Counted from the stretch's first letter, positions 1 through 12,767 are shown. The stretch: DNA of 64,000 nt from Scolanthus callimorphus (GCA_033964015.1 CM066913.1:4873169-4937168), one strand, 5' to 3'. Numbers and translations: made by a program. The notes: generated by a model not told the origin, from the letters alone.

Positions 1-459
1 CTTCCCCGTTGTCACCGCTGCTGCTAGTCATGACATGAGAAACCTCCTTGATCGCTTCTAGATTCGCCTCCATGACATGAATCTTTTTCACGTTCTGCGC
101 TTTTTCAACGGATTCGTAATAGTCGAGTTCATAATCAGTCCCGCTTGGCAAATTACTGTTATGATCATTCTGAGGAGATAAAAGGAAAGAACAGGAAGAG
201 TCATCAATGTCATCATAGGTATCGCAGGCTCCATTGTCATAGCAACTGTCATTTCCAACTTCACCGTTGTCACCGCTGCTGCTAGTCATGACATGAGAAA
301 CCTCCTTGATCGCTTCTAGATTCGCCTCCATGACATGAATATTTTTCACGTTCTGCGCTTTTTCAACGGATTCGTAATAGTCGAGTTCATAATCAGTCCC
401 GCTTGGCAAATTACTGTTATGATCATTCTGAGGAGATAAAAGGAAAGAACAGGAAGAGT
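1..459. repeat. 258-bp-period tandem duplication in coding sequence of gene D
   Basis: Bases 1-201 recur at 259-459 with only a few differences. The period of 258 bp is 86 codons, so the duplication keeps the reading frame on the minus strand. The repeated unit encodes a tail segment with DYELDYYESVE, and the sequence joining the copies encodes SCYDNGACDTYDDID. The left copy is cut by the window edge. A collapsed or expanded assembly repeat is possible. Confidence 0.85.
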
Positions 460-3400
460 GAACATTTAAAAGATCAGTGGCATGAAAGCGGAATTTGGCG
501 GTCTGTTACATGAAGTATATTTACAAGAGTTTAGAATGTTATTGCCAAAGTAGTTATGGAAATAAAGTTGTTTTGAAAATTATGCGTTCAATGACCACAG
601 ACAAAGAGACAGCTTCCTTACCTTTCCCTTTTTGCTCGGTATAGCTTAAAACAAGAAAATAGTTTTAAATAGGAAATTTAGCAATGGCTTCCTTGGCGTC
701 ATACTTAGTCAGCAGATTTCAGCAGTTTCCTTAACTACGTTTACCTTCCATGTTTGCGCCCAAGACCTCTTTCACTCTAGAAGTAAGAAAGAAACAAACG
801 TTTTTCTTTTTATTTAGTAACGAGGAAGGAAAACAACAAACGTTCTGGCTCTGCCTTAACGAGGGCACGATTTCACGTGTAATTTGTCTGATGTCATTGC
901 TTGTTATAGAGCAGTTTTCAGATTAGTGTCGAAAATTATTTCTATTGCGCCTACTTGGCATTATCAACGGTCGCTCATTTCTACCAACCGATCGTACAAA
1001 ACGTAGCTGTGTATTTAGTGATCACGTGGTCACAGCGTGATAACGATTGGCTGCCTGGCGCGAGGGGAAACCATTCAGCAGCAACTTGTAATTTTGGGTG
1101 TATTCGCTGGGTGTATGTGGTTTGACATTTGCTCCACATGTACCTGTTTCTGCGATTGTGCTTAAAGTAGCACCAATCAAAAGGCTACCAAGTGCAACAC
1201 ACTGGATAACCCCGCCCGAGCTGACGGCTGTGATCATAATGATATTATTTGGATGGCCGCTTGGAGTTGGGGTTGACTGCACTGTTGTAATTTGCTCCGT
1301 CGGGTAAACTGACGTCGCGGTTGCCTTGGAAGATATAATAAGTGGCAAATCACATGTCAATTAGGCCCGGAATAGCTGGAATGCTCGAGCCTATACATGA
1401 CGGAGAAGTCCGACGTATTTTTGAGGAGATGAATGTATGATGTAATAGAGAGAAGTGCGCTAACACAATTACAAAGTGGTCGCACAAGTAAAAGCTATAC
1501 AAAACCGTGCGCTGCCTTTTGGAAACAGTCGGAACCAGCGAGATGAAAGAAAAACTTTATCAGCTGGCGTACTGACCTAACAATAAAGCTCCGGCTAAAC
1601 TGGGACACGTAAAGCGGAACATTTATGTCCTGCATGTTTCCCCGAGTGGCTAAACTAGGACACATTGCACGCGTGTCTCGAAAATACAAAATGTTTCTTG
1701 TCTGACGAAGAAACATTTTTTGTGTCTCGGCTACAAAATTTGTCGCGCGCAACAATGTTTCTCGCAGGCTTAATTAGAGAAACACGAACTACAATGTTTC
1801 GCGCTACAATGTCCTAGTTTAGCCAGGGCTTAAAGGCTGCGCAGTGGAGTTTTACATACCATAGAACCTGGAAGAGACGTTAACGGAGCGGGCTGTGCAG
1901 ATGACGCAAAGATGGCGCTGTACACTGTAGCAGTATCTGGGGTGTCGGGCATGGCTGTCGTCGGTGCAATAGCTGAGACGTCAGTAGAAGGAATACTAGC
2001 AGGAGACGATGATAAGGACATTGATGCTGTTGGGGCACTGGATGTTGGAGCTACATATGTTATCTGAAAATAAAACGGGTTTGTCTTCTCGATGACTTTG
2101 AAAAGATCGCGATTCCAACACCCTCATCTCCGCCTCGACAAACAAATAATCCAATCCTTAATAGACCGCTCATATCCGGTTGACGCCTCATTCACTCAGA
2201 GTGCGCTGCACTCGCAACGGAAGAGGAGGTAGAGGAGGAGGAGGAGGAGGGGAGATTATGAGGAGGAACAAACTAGGAGGAAAAGGAGGAGAAAGATTAT
2301 GAGGAGGAGGGTCAAAGTAGGAGTGGAAGGAAAAGTAGACAATCTGGGAGGATTAGGAGAAATATTTCTGAGGAGGAGGGTCAAAATAGTAGTGGGAGGG
2401 TAAGAAAAAGAAGGAGACAAAGTTGGAGGAGGGAGAAGATGAAAAAGAGGAGGAAAAGGAGTACGAGGAAGAGAGAGATAGAAGAGTTAAAAAACTAGGA
2501 GTAGTAACCAGAAAGGCCATGAGGAGGAGAGAAAACCGTGTGGAAGAAAAGCAGACTTCAGAAAAGGGATCTCCTCTTTTCACGGCAATTCTGTACTCTT
2601 GCGCTGCGCTTAGTCGCACAGAATGTTTTTCTATTGCATCACTGACACGAGTTGGGGGAGGACCTGCCAGAGGTCTCAAGAGTACTGGTAGACTTCAAGC
2701 GATGTTAATGGCTCAAGGAGTGGTTTATGTACCCCTCAAATAGGATTCAATAGCGCGCAATACAAAGGCACGCAACTTGATTGGCGTGCCCCAAGGGAAA
2801 TACATTTCTTTCTTTTTCAAGAGAGCAACAATTTGATTTTCGAAGTGATTCGACTTACATGTAAGGGTTCCCTTTATCTTCAAGACAATACAAGCATCTT
2901 GGTGTCCACTGTCACCTTGACATTTCACTGGGACTCTCATAATCCTGCCATTGTTTTTTAAGCTGGATTTCCACTACAAGAAAGCAAAACAATCGAGCAC
3001 GTAATGTCCTACAGCACGTAATGCCCTACAAGGCCAACACCGCAGTAAGGACTAAGATAAGAAGTATCGAGACGTATAGCCTGCGAGCCGCCTCTACAGT
3101 GGTTTTTTCAGACATTTGATTTTTTGGGCGCGCGGGATTCCTGTGTCGCGGGGGAAAAGAACACAGGAATCCCGCGCGCCCAAAAAATCAAATATCCGAA
3201 AATACCCACTGGAGAGCCTTCTAGCAGGCTAAGAGACGTAGAGTGGAATACAGACCGTTAGAAAGTTCGTGAAGGAGCTTGATGTATTGAATCTAAATAG
3301 GTCTTTATCCTGAATGTTTATCCAGTTACCATTGTCCCAAAAGTTAGGTATTGCTGAGATGTGACATCGTGGGTTGGAAAGTCCACGAGGAGTTTTTATA

Positions 3401-3530
3401 GACCGAGACCCGTCCGACGACATGTCGATCACGGGGATAATGCTGCCATAGGAACCTTCAGAACTCAACTGAAGCATCAACTCAACTGGTTTACGATTGA
3501 GCGGCGGGGCAGTGAAATTTGAACCTATAT
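1..3530 (-). CDS. Receptor-like gene D (partial, tandem paralogue)
   Basis: Exons are read on the minus strand from 3530 down to the window start, where the gene is cut. Ectodomain exon 2 is 3256-3530 (motif SIIPVIDMSSDGS, then FWDNGNWI). Ectodomain exon 3 is 2859-2973 (starts WKSSLKNNGRIMRVPVKC). The Ser/Thr-rich stalk is 1860-2050. The probable transmembrane exon is 1144-1324 (hydrophobic IIMITAVSSGGVIQCVALG). A cytoplasmic exon with DYELDYYESVE and SCYDNGACDTYDDID lies within 1-459. Exons 2 to 4 join in the same phases as in genes A-C when the stalk acceptor is taken at 2050. No signal-peptide exon was found upstream, and the 32- and 23-bp micro-exons of the paralogues were not found between 460 and 1140. 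D is therefore divergent, damaged or incompletely assembled. Membership of the family is well supported; the exact gene model is not. Confidence 0.6.
2215..2510. repeat. GA-rich low-complexity tract (GAGGAG/GGAGGA)
   Basis: A purine-only stretch of GAGGAGG and GGAAAAG variants lies in the intron between the stalk exon and exon 3 of gene D. The open frames it generates on both strands (Glu-rich or Ser/Leu-rich) are composition artefacts. Confidence 0.85.
3077..3232. repeat. Foldback (MITE-like) inverted repeat
   Basis: AGCCTGCGAGCC...TACAGTGG on the left is matched by CCACTGGAGAGCC...AGCAGGCT on the right. Inside, a nearly perfect hairpin pairs ATTTGATTTTTTGGGCGCGC with its complement around a loop near 3150. 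It sits in the intron between exons 2 and 3 of gene D. Confidence 0.75.
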
Positions 3531-5147
3531 CTGGAATAGGATACCGCAGTGTTCCTGGCACGCAGCAATGACCTTACAGGGGCTCTAGGAACATGAAGTG
3601 TGTTAAAAAATCGAATTAAAAGAAAAGAAACACGCATAACGCACGCAATAATAATAATAAAAACTGGACGACCACTGGACGACCACTGGACTATAAGGCT
3701 TTGTCACAATTTGTTTTATCTGTCTTCTCTTACGAAATTCTGCCCGCACTACAAGCCATATCAAGCTTTCGTTGCTCATTTCAACCGCTCAACCAGAATT
3801 CCGGGAGTCTAGGAACTATAGATAACGTGACTTATAGGTCAAGTGTGTGTTTATTAGTGTCCCGCCGAAATAATTGCCATAGTTTTCCCTTTTTACCCTG
3901 AAAACTAAATAGAACAGTTTTATTTCACCTTATGAAGGTATGGTAAGAACATAAATTATATTAAAACATCGAGAAACTGCGATGAAAGGCAGTTAAAGAA
4001 TTTTGAACTGCCAGGATGCCGTTACGATGTAGGCGGTTGTTTTATCTTTTACATCTCAAAGGGGTATTATTTTCGTCTCCAATCCTACACGCAAACTTCA
4101 GGAATTTCCAGAAAAAGAAACCGATTTGATTCTTTTTAGCAACATTTGCTCTTTGGCTAATTAACAGAAGGAAACTACAACTACGATTCACTATGTTTTA
4201 GGTGTGCTTTTGATACAAAATATCACGGATAAAAGACGTTAGCCACTTGAGCTCGTTACTAGAGACTGACCTCGAGGGCAGGGAAACAGCACGCGTATCT
4301 CCCAAATAAGGAAAATAACTTCCTTATTTGGAACACGGCCTTATGAGCAACATTTGTGGGGTAAAAGCTTGATATGGTGAAAAGATAGACTAAAATATGA
4401 AAATCCGCGAACGAGGTGTTTTGCCAAGCTGGATCCTGATCCATTCACAACCTGAAGAAGATCGGTAATGGCCGATTGAAATATCGTTATTAAATAATCA
4501 TCGTTTAAGCTGTTCGTCGACCTTTCATTATATATAGTGAAAAGATAACTTGTTATCACGAACAAAACATGCATGGAACTATATGATTATTAAAAACTCC
4601 AGGGTCCGGTTGCTCGAAAGTGGTTTAGCACTAATCCAGGATTAATGACCATGGTGACTTGATGGTTTTGTTCAGAACTAAACCTGGTTTAAATTTAATC
4701 TACCTTTGAACAACCCGCGCCAGGAGGCTAGAATCCGCTAAGAAAATAGCACTCAAATAAACGATATCGCATCGGCGGAATCTACCACTTTAAGGATTGA
4801 ATTCTTTTGAATCGTATGATATCTCGTCCTCATTCATTAGCACGTTAGCTTTCACACAAGGTTAATTCCTTATCTCCACTCGACAAGCACGATTCTATAT
4901 GATTATTTAAAGCTTCGTGAGACTAGATTTCGCCAAGAAAATAACGAAAAACTAAACCAACCGTCTGTGTTGTGCCAAGAAAGCGCTAATAAAACGACTG
5001 CAAGCATGGTGGGGCATAATCGTATCTGTATGTTATCGAAACTACACATCTCTCTTTTTCTGAAATATTTTTGTTTATTATAGTTTTAAAAAAATGAATT
5101 CCATATCACGTTCACGGGCCTATACACTGTTCCAAAAACCCTCGTTC
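3531..5147. other. Spacer between genes D and C; no gene recognised
   Basis: Exon 1 of gene D should lie here, but I found no FTIER-like or Cys-rich signal exon. Two stretches, about 4725-4835 and 4890-4930, are related to the foldback element at 8660-8836 (shared GGAGGCTAGA.TCCGCTAAG and GATATCG). The rest is AT-rich and shows nothing I can assign. Confidence 0.5.
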
Positions 5148-5606
5148 CTAAACTCTTTCCTTGTTGAGTATCTTTAGAGGGTCAGCATAGTCATACATTA
5201 GAGGATCCCCATACGAATTCCTGTCTGAGTCCGGCCTCTCGTCATTCTCACCAAGTATGGTCAGATATTCTGGTATCGAAGAGGCATGAACCTGCTCTGT
5301 GTTGATCAAAGACAAGTATTCGGGGATGGTAGCGTTTGTTAACTGGCCTCCCGCGTCTTTTATCTCATCAGAAGGTTCCAGGTAACAATCAGGATCCGCC
5401 TGTGAGCGTGTCATCAATGCGCCCGAGCGTGTCGTTAAGGTTTGGCGGTCACATGGTCTTTCATTCTCTGGTGTCATACTGTCCTGATTTGATGCCTGTT
5501 CGTGCCTCATTTTCTTGATTAGCTCGTCAGATGGTTCCAAATAACTAATCGAAGGGTTGTTGGGCTGGTCCTTCGAGCCGGATGGCGAAACCCACCCACC
5601 GCTTTT
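5148..5606 (-). CDS. Second terminal exon for gene C (alternative last exon or relic)
   Basis: An open exon runs from an acceptor (TTTCTAACAG then AAAAGCGG) at 5606 to a stop at 5148. It encodes a tyrosine-rich tail: SYLEPSDELIKKM, CYLEPSDEIKDAG, TIPEYLSLINTEQ, SSIPEYLTILGEN and LMYDYADPLKILNK. The same order of IPEYL...YDYAD motifs occurs in the upstream terminal exon (5723-6307) and in the last exon of gene A. It lies just downstream of the first terminal exon on the same strand, so it may be an alternative 3' exon of gene C or a relic of another copy. SYLEPSDEL and CYLEPSDEI inside it look like an internal duplication. Confidence 0.6.
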   Translation of the reverse strand, partial: KSGGWVSPSGSKDQPNNPSISYLEPSDELIKKMRHEQASNQDSMTPENERPCDRQTLTTRSGALMTRSQADPDCYLEPSDEIKDAGGQLTNATIPEYLSLINTEQVHASSIPEYLTILGENDERPDSDRNSYGDPLMYDYADPLKILNKERV

Positions 5607-5722
5607 CTGTTAGAAAAGCATCGTGACAGCTTAGCATCGTGACAGCTCAAAGTGTCCGCATAACATTGATCGGTCTCGCCGCGGCCCTCGTATCTTGCTT
5701 CTGGTAATGCTTCTTTCATCCT

Positions 5723-8700
5723 TCAAACCTGCCATCCTTCAAACCTTAGAGAACTACTCAATTTTAGTATCCTCGCAGAATCAGCGTAATCATACATAAG
5801 CGTTTCTCTGGGGGATTGCTCTTCTATATTTTCCTCCCCGTCCCCGATTATTTGAAGATATTCAGGTAGCTGAGAATATCTGGGCTGTTCTTCATTTATC
5901 AGCGGCACATATTCTGGAATTCTTTCAGTACGTTGATCTACCGAAGGGACCAAAAGTGCCGTATCGTCAGTAGCGAATTCAGGTTCATTTACTATCTGTC
6001 TGTCCGAGGCCGCTTTTCGATCGGAGTCCATCTCTGGCGTACCATCATTATTTGGACCTTGCAAGGGACCTTTGCTTTCACATTCCTCAAGTAACTCGTA
6101 TATAGGAGGTTGTCTAGTTGAAGCTGTGCTTGAATAAGGTGATTCCTTTGGTTCATCGTGCGAGGGTTGAGGTGGAGTAGTAAGAGCCTGGTAAGGCGAG
6201 AGCTGAGACTCGTTAATGAGAGATTGGTACGGGACATCTACCGGTGCTGTCTGGAAAGGAAGAGATGGAGAATAATGTTGCTCGAAATTTGCAGAGGGCC
6301 ATTCCATTTCTTATCTGCTCCACAGAAGAGTTTTTCCGAGGGGGCATAGCAAAATGGCCTTTTCCGAGGGGGGCAAACCGAAAAAAAAGACTCTTCCGTA
6401 GGTATTTCCGAGGGGGTGGAGCAAGAATTTCCGAGGGGGTTACTAAAGAAAACGACCTCTTCCGTAGAGGGGGTGCAGGAATATAAGTTCTCTTGGCTCT
6501 TGGAGTATCTTTTTTGGAGATCTACTTGTTCTTAGTTTTCCTAGGGGGTGTAGCGAAATGGCCATTCCCCCCCCCCCCCCCCCCCCCCTACAGAAGAAGT
6601 TTTCCTAGGGGGTGTAGCAAAATGGCCATTTCCGAGGGGGTCAAACCAAAAGAAAGGCTCTTCCGTGGGTTTTTCCGAGGGGTTACATTAAGAAAAAGCC
6701 TCTTCCGTGGGTTTTTCCGAGGGGGTGCAATAAAAAAAAGCCTCTTCCGTGGGTTTTTTTTTCGAGGGGGTGCAATCCAAAATAGGCTCTTTTTCTGAGG
6801 GGGTTACTAAAGAAAATGAGCTCTTCCGTAGGGGGGGTTCGGCTTAAAAATGGAATGGCCCATATGTCTGTAAATCGAACCTTATCCGTGTATCCTGCGT
6901 ATAAAAAGTAGAATGAAAAGGAAAATTAAAATTTATCGGCAGATGCATGGCTGATCTTACATAAGAAGCACACGGGTCGCCACTGTTGCATACCAAAGTA
7001 TCTGCATACAAATTTACAATGCTGAATTTTCATATACATTTGTTTGTGATCTTAGTTATCAAGCGGGGATAACTGACGTATTTGGTTTTCTTGACTGTAG
7101 GGTAAAAGAAACACAAGTAAATACACCAATTCTGTCGTGATTTAACTGCGTTTGCGATTGGTTTGCTTTCTCATTGGCTGCTTATTTCTATCAACCGATC
7201 AAATTCGAGAGCAATTGTGTGATTACTAAGTATAATCCTGAATTGGTTCGGCTCCTGATTGACTGGGCTGGAAACCATTCACCAGCAAGTTGTAATAACT
7301 CTTGTTTCTGATTGGCTAGTGATTACACATTTGCGTTTACTTTCACGACACACATCTGCAATCCGCTCTGTCAATCATGGATTTACTTACTCTCTTGCTT
7401 TCCAGCTTCCACGAACTGGATCTCCCCTCGGAAATCAAAGGGTGATACATGGCTCTCGACTGGAGGGGCTCCTGTAGATCCTGGTATAATGCCCCTTCGT
7501 TTATCACCTTCTCGTCTATGCTGTCATACACGTCATATGACGCGTTGTCATAGCAACTGTCCATGTTTCTTTCACTTGCGGTGTCATTGAGACTGAGCCG
7601 GTTCATATAGAGATTCGTCCCTCTCCTTTCTGACTCAAGGTTGGAGTTCTTAACGCGTGCACTTCCACCTACGTACATGGCGAAATACAATGTGAAATTT
7701 CGAGGGGACGCGACGGATTTGACAACGATAGTAGATACAAGTAAAAACGCGCAGTAAGAAAAAACACGGGCTGTACAAAGAGAAATTGATAGGGCTACTT
7801 AATTAACAATCATGCGAAGGTCCGTAGAGGAAAAAGAAAATGCTCCACCGAGCGCCGAGCGCGTGAAGGTTTGAAAAGCGCGCGGCCAGCACTAAACAGA
7901 CTGGAGCGATGCATGAGCACTGTACCTGGAGGTTTTCGAGCCCTATCGCTCGTCCTAAAATAGGGCAGGGCTTTTTAGCCCCGCGCGAGCTGAACCATTT
8001 AGAGAGTTTTGTCACTCAACAGGGATTTGAGTTCGTGAACGTGTGTTTCGGGACTTCATCAAGTAGTCCCTACTACTATAAGCGTTCCAACGTAAACAGC
8101 TGTCCTAATGTAACTTTTGTAGACCTACCGCGTGGTGGAGGTAATCGGTGAAGGAGGATAGACGGTGACTTTTCTCTTGCTTCACAATACTCTGTATCAT
8201 CATTCAAACTGTTTCTTGTCCCTGCCGCGGGGCGGGTGTGGCCATTCTGTATCGAACACAAGAATGGTAAAGGTTAGATTTCACACGCTCGTAAGTAATA
8301 TGAATTTGGTTACCTGGTTATTGCCAGTTTTATACTCTTGTTTGTCAGATGGCGAATTATAGATGACTCACCTGACTGGTCGAGTTTGTTATAACTGAAA
8401 ACGTAAAAAAGTTAAGTCAGCACGACTATTCAATCAAAAACATTGTCAAAAACTGTAAACACTCGTGGTGATTCAAACTAACCTGTCATATCGGCACTGA
8501 ATACCTCGTTAACTCTGGAAGAAAATACAGTATACACGAAAGCTAATTTGGCGGACTAAAATAACATAAACCGGAAAATGTTTTCCACAAGCCGTGTGAT
8601 TTATAAATTTATAACCCAAAATTTCGATGTCCCCAACAGGGATTTAATACTGTAAGTATGATATTCTATAGGATTATTCAAAGCTTCAGGAGGCTAGATT

Positions 8701-11700
8701 CCGCTAAGAAAATAGCACGAAAAAAGCGATATCGCGCGAGTCGCGCAGCGACGAGGGCGATATCGCCTTTTTGAGTGCTATTTTCGGCGGAATCTACCGA
8801 CTGAACGCTTTGAATATACTTGAATCCTATAATATCTCGTCCTCAATTTACACAAAAAAGAGATATCATAGGATTCTACAGGAAAATCACCCTGTGAGGA
8901 AAACTCTACAAGTTGAGCTACTGAAACATTTCAAAGCCTTCGCTTTTTACACCTTCCTTGCACACATTTTGGCAGAATTGGGGTAGCAAATACCTGAAAT
9001 CATTTCAATTGCGGATGAAAATTCAAAATCCCCCCAATTTATCACAGAAGAGAAATGGAAAGGAAGCTTCAAATTCGTAATCTTCAAATTAGCATCTAAG
9101 TCAAAATATATATGCGGGTTTCCTGTGCTGCACGCGCGGGAATTCAGGCGGGAAAAATTCAGCCAATCAGAAGCGTTCGCCGCAAAGACACATTAAACAC
9201 GAATCAAGTACCTCTTGTTCTGCCTCTGCCTATAGATCCAGCAAACAAAGATGCTGAGAATACCGACACAGACGATAACCGCCCCCGCTGCTATGGCAGT
9301 AATCACGAGGGCATTACTAGTCTTTCCACTGTCATTTCTAGCATCCTTTCGTGGTGGTCCCCCGGTTTTTTCTCTTGGTTCATCTGTGGTCGTGTCCTCA
9401 CCAGGGGGGCGCAGCGGCTCAGTGGTTGTCTCTGGTCCAGGCTGCAGAGTAGTTATGAGTGGCCCCGTTGGAAAAACGTCAAGGGATGGTGTCTGAATAA
9501 GGTAAGCAAACTGATAGATATGCTGGTGGCCAACGAAGTTTTTTGGTAGCGAAGCGGGTAGCCTACGTCGTATCCGTCCCCACCGAAAAAACGTTTTTTT
9601 CGGTGGGGACGGATACGACGTTGGCTACGAAGCGGGCGGCGCCAACCAAACACATATCAAATCCACTAAGAGCTGCTTTGGATTTGTGCAAACGGAACAT
9701 GCAAAGATTTGCTTCAGCGACCACTAGACGAATGTCGCCCATTACTCAAAGCATCTTCAGTTCTTCTATACAGTTCCCTGTACTAAACGGCACAACCACA
9801 AGACAAATAATACAAACAAACAAACAAACAAACAAACGATGCAGCTATTCTCTTAAGACGTATTCCTATTTACCGGGTTAAAAGTGCGTTCCATTTCTAC
9901 TGTGCTTGGGCTGAGAGAAGCCGTAGGAATTAAGGACATTTCATATCGAGCAGAGGTCATTAATCTTGCTGTAGTAAACTTTAAGCGAGTTGTTGGCATA
10001 GCAGATAGTGGCCAAAAAGAGCGTGTTCTTGTTTCGGTTGTCCAGGCAGTCAATGGACCAGTGAGGCCACTTGTGGTCACGATGCCTTCAGTTCTCATAG
10101 AGCAGGTGGCACTTGATGCACTTGTGACATGACTAGAGGATGATGTCCATTGTGTGGGAATGGTCGATGGTCTTAACGTTGTTTGTACTATAGTACTTGT
10201 TGCCATGGTTGCTTCGTAGATAAAGGTATCTGAAAATGAAAGGTGACTACTAAGAGCATATGTCGTAGCCCGTTTCACAAACTTACTACGACTTTCACAA
10301 TACACGAGAAGATACATTTCATATCTTCAAGTCCCCATGTATTATTCTGTTTATTATATGAACTTTTTTGTGAAACATTTTCGAATTGTTGAATTTCACG
10401 ATAGTGGGCATTATCGTAATATTTCACACTTTTTAGTTTATGTAATAAAATAGTTTTTTCACAGCCTAGTCCCTAGCTTTCTGGGCGGGTTCCCTGTGGT
10501 AGGACAAGAGTGGCTTGTGGCATGGAAGCGTTACTAACCACAGAGAGCCCGCCTATAACGCCAGGAAGTCTGACTTACATGCAAGGTTCCCCTGTATTTT
10601 GAATGCAATGCAGGTGTTTTGTTGATGCGAATGATCTTTGCATTGCAATGGTATCTTCACGATTCTCCCAGCATACTTTTTGCTCGCCTTCCACTACAAA
10701 GTGGCAAAAGGTTTTACTATTGGTTTGCAGGATGAGAACGTCCGCATTATGCTTGAAGATGAAAACAACAACAGAGTAAAAAAACAAACGAGATAATGTT
10801 GTTTCGTCGAAAGTACTTCATGAGCATAAAACAGTGAAACTTACAACCAGAATGCTACCAAAGGGACGCAAATGCTCAAACGTGAATATATCTTTGTCTT
10901 TAACACCTTTCCAGCCTCCTTTGTCCCAGTACTCAATAATTTGAGTTGAGTAACACCTCGAATTAGGTCCCAGTTGAGATAGGACTATTTGTTTTCCGTT
11001 TGTTGACATGTCGATCACCGGTATTGGGCTTGTCAAGTTGCTTTCAGTAATCAATCGCGCGGCCAAGCACTCTGCAAATGAAATAAAAACATCGAAAAAA
11101 AAATGAGAAACCCCTTGAATTGTTCGGGAAAACCGTCATGTAAGTGGTAACTACACACATCCCATAGACCTATCCGTGTTAAGGAAGGTACAAGAAATCC
11201 AGCGTTGCTAGAGCATTCAGAGTATACATTGTAGGGTTAAGGGTTTGGTGGCTGTGAGGCATGATAGGCGCCTCAATCCGAAATTTTAAGAATTATTGTA
11301 TACAAACTGCTTTGCTCATAAATGATCATTTTTGTAAGAGAGAACACCACATTTTTAAATATACATTTTTGGCATAATTACGATACGATACGATACGTCT
11401 TTTCGCTGATACTGGCGACTAATTATTATGTTTTTTTTTCATTTTTTGCTATTGTTGTGAAAGGGTTTCAGCCAAATACATTTCTCCTTTAAATGTTGCA
11501 TTATGAAGAGGGGTCACTATCTGAGATCGATTATAAAAGTGCATGTGAACCATTTAGAGGCTTACTAATAACTCAACTACAATGGTCTACTTACGTGACT
11601 TTAGACGAAACATGAAATTTTCTATGCACGCCGAACTGCTTGCGTTCGCGCCCATCATGAACGTCGAATGAGTTTCATTACATCGACATCGGCAGCCAGG

Positions 11701-11889
11701 CTCTACATTCGACCCATCAAAGTCTGCGCAATTCGAGCGACAAGCTCTAAGCTTCACCCAGGTCCCGTTTATCACTTCAAAATCATTAGGAATGATGTCG
11801 GATTCGTTAACCTTTCTTTCGATACTGAAAGAGATGGTTTCGCACGACAAGACGATGGAGCTAATTATCAAGTAATGAAGCTTAAACAT
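5723..11889 (-). CDS. Receptor-like gene C: single-pass protein with tyrosine-rich tail
   Basis: The start codon at 11889 opens a hydrophobic signal peptide (MFKLHYLIISSIVLSCETIS), then FSIERKVNESDIIPNDF and a Cys cluster (CRSNC...CRCRC). Exons: 1, 11596-11889; 2, 10845-11071 (PIPVIDMSTNGKQI, YWDKGGWKGV); 3, 10579-10693 (WKASKKYAGRIVKIPLQC); 4, 9874-10229, Ser/Thr-rich stalk; 5, 9212-9492, transmembrane ITAIAAGAVIVCVGILSIFV followed by basic RQRQNK; 6, 8483-8514 (32 bp); 7, near 8367-8389 (23 bp); 8, about 8130-8252 (DDTEYCEAREK); 9, about 7400-7680 (SCYDNASYDVYDSID, ALYQDL, MYHPLI); 10, 5723-6307 (PYQSLI, PYQALT, IYELLEE, RIPEYVPLI, LPEYLQII, LMYDYAD). Junction phases agree through exon 9; the acceptor of exon 10 is uncertain. 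The tail motifs suit SH2-domain docking. The ectodomain family is unknown to me. Confidence 0.75.
6320..6850. repeat. Degenerate TTCCGAGGGGGT satellite with poly-C run
   Basis: A phrase of roughly 45-50 bases built on TTCCGTGGGTTTTTCCGAGG and AAAATGGCC recurs about ten times with indels, plus a poly-C run near 6567-6588. It lies in the last intron of gene C. Arginine/glycine-rich open frames here (RGFFRGGA repeats) are artefacts. The same satellite occurs at 40375-40560. Confidence 0.85.
8660..8836. repeat. Foldback element with GATATCGC core
   Basis: GATATTCTATAGGATTATTC near the left edge pairs with GAATATACTTGAATCCTATA near the right edge. Inner arms pair around TCCGCTAAGAAAATAGCAC and GTGCTATTTTCGGCGGA, with GCGATATCGC at the centre. 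It lies in the intron between exons 5 and 6 of gene C. Diverged relatives sit near 4725-4835 and 4890-4930. Confidence 0.75.
9547..9640. repeat. Perfect hairpin in stalk/transmembrane intron of gene C
   Basis: ACGTCGTATCCGTCCCCACC (from 9565) is matched exactly by its complement ending near 9621 around a short A/T loop. The outer flanks GTAGCGAAGCGGGTAGCC and GGCTACGAAGCGGGCG are not fully complementary. This is probably a very short foldback element. Confidence 0.8.
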
Positions 11890-12767
11890 CGTGTGACCTG
11901 CCGCTATGAGTTTTTCCGCGGTCTTGTTATGGCTTGTTCATCTATTCGAATGCAGCGACCTGATTTCCGGCATAGATATTGAACAGGGTTTTTTTATACA
12001 AATACTTTAGAGTCATTGAACTTGTGTCCTCTACAAACACATCTTTTCTAAATTGTTTACTCAAAACATACAAAAACGTGCAGTATGACATCTTGACATT
12101 TCATTTCTTGGCATAAACGAATTGTGAAAGGAGCAGAGTAAAAACATTTTTTTTTTCTTGGATCGTAAAAGAGGAAATGCGACGTGCGCAAGGTTGAGCA
12201 AGAGCAGTGACATCATTCATTTTTTATGAAATGAACTGCTCATCCAACAAAGGGTAAACAATTTACCCGCACATCACTGTGTAGATAGAAAACCAGCATG
12301 CATATTGTGCAAGCTAGATGTTCACCGCATGACCAAAAATACGACCTCACCTGTGCCTCATGACCGCAAGGTGGTGGTTAACTTGTACAGAGATCTTATA
12401 AACTACATACTGGGCGTTGCCAAATGGCGTTAGCTGTAGTGTCGTCACAAGTAGCAGTGTATACCATCCACTGGTAAATAATGGTAATAACATGACATGC
12501 CCAATTAAATAGCAGGATATGGCTGGTAAACGTTTCTCCAACTAAGTACTGTCATAGGTAGCCACTTTAATACCGGTATTTGAAGCAGTTTGGGGCTGCG
12601 TGTTTCACGGCAGCCAATTCGGGGGACAAGGAACCTCACAAACACTTTGATTTATCGTCTGTTTACTGACCTATTCAAATACTTATAAATGTGCACTAAA
12701 AGTGCTATATATACAGACGTATCGGAACTACTGATCCTTCATCAGTGTCTACTTACACTATCTAGCT

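Noticed and set aside
2353..2743. 108- and 106-codon ORFs on opposite strands
   Set aside because: They come from the GAGGAG tract; composition is purely Glu/Arg or Ser/Phe and there are no splice or family features.
4259..4574. Minus-strand ORFs of 61 and 77 codons upstream of gene C's terminal exons as exon 1 of gene D
   Set aside because: They lack FTIER, IIPN and the Cys cluster shared by the first exons of A, B and C, and no suitable donor was found.
6244..6798. Arg/Gly/Phe-repeat ORFs
   Set aside because: They arise from the TTCCGAGGGGGT satellite and are interrupted and unsupported.
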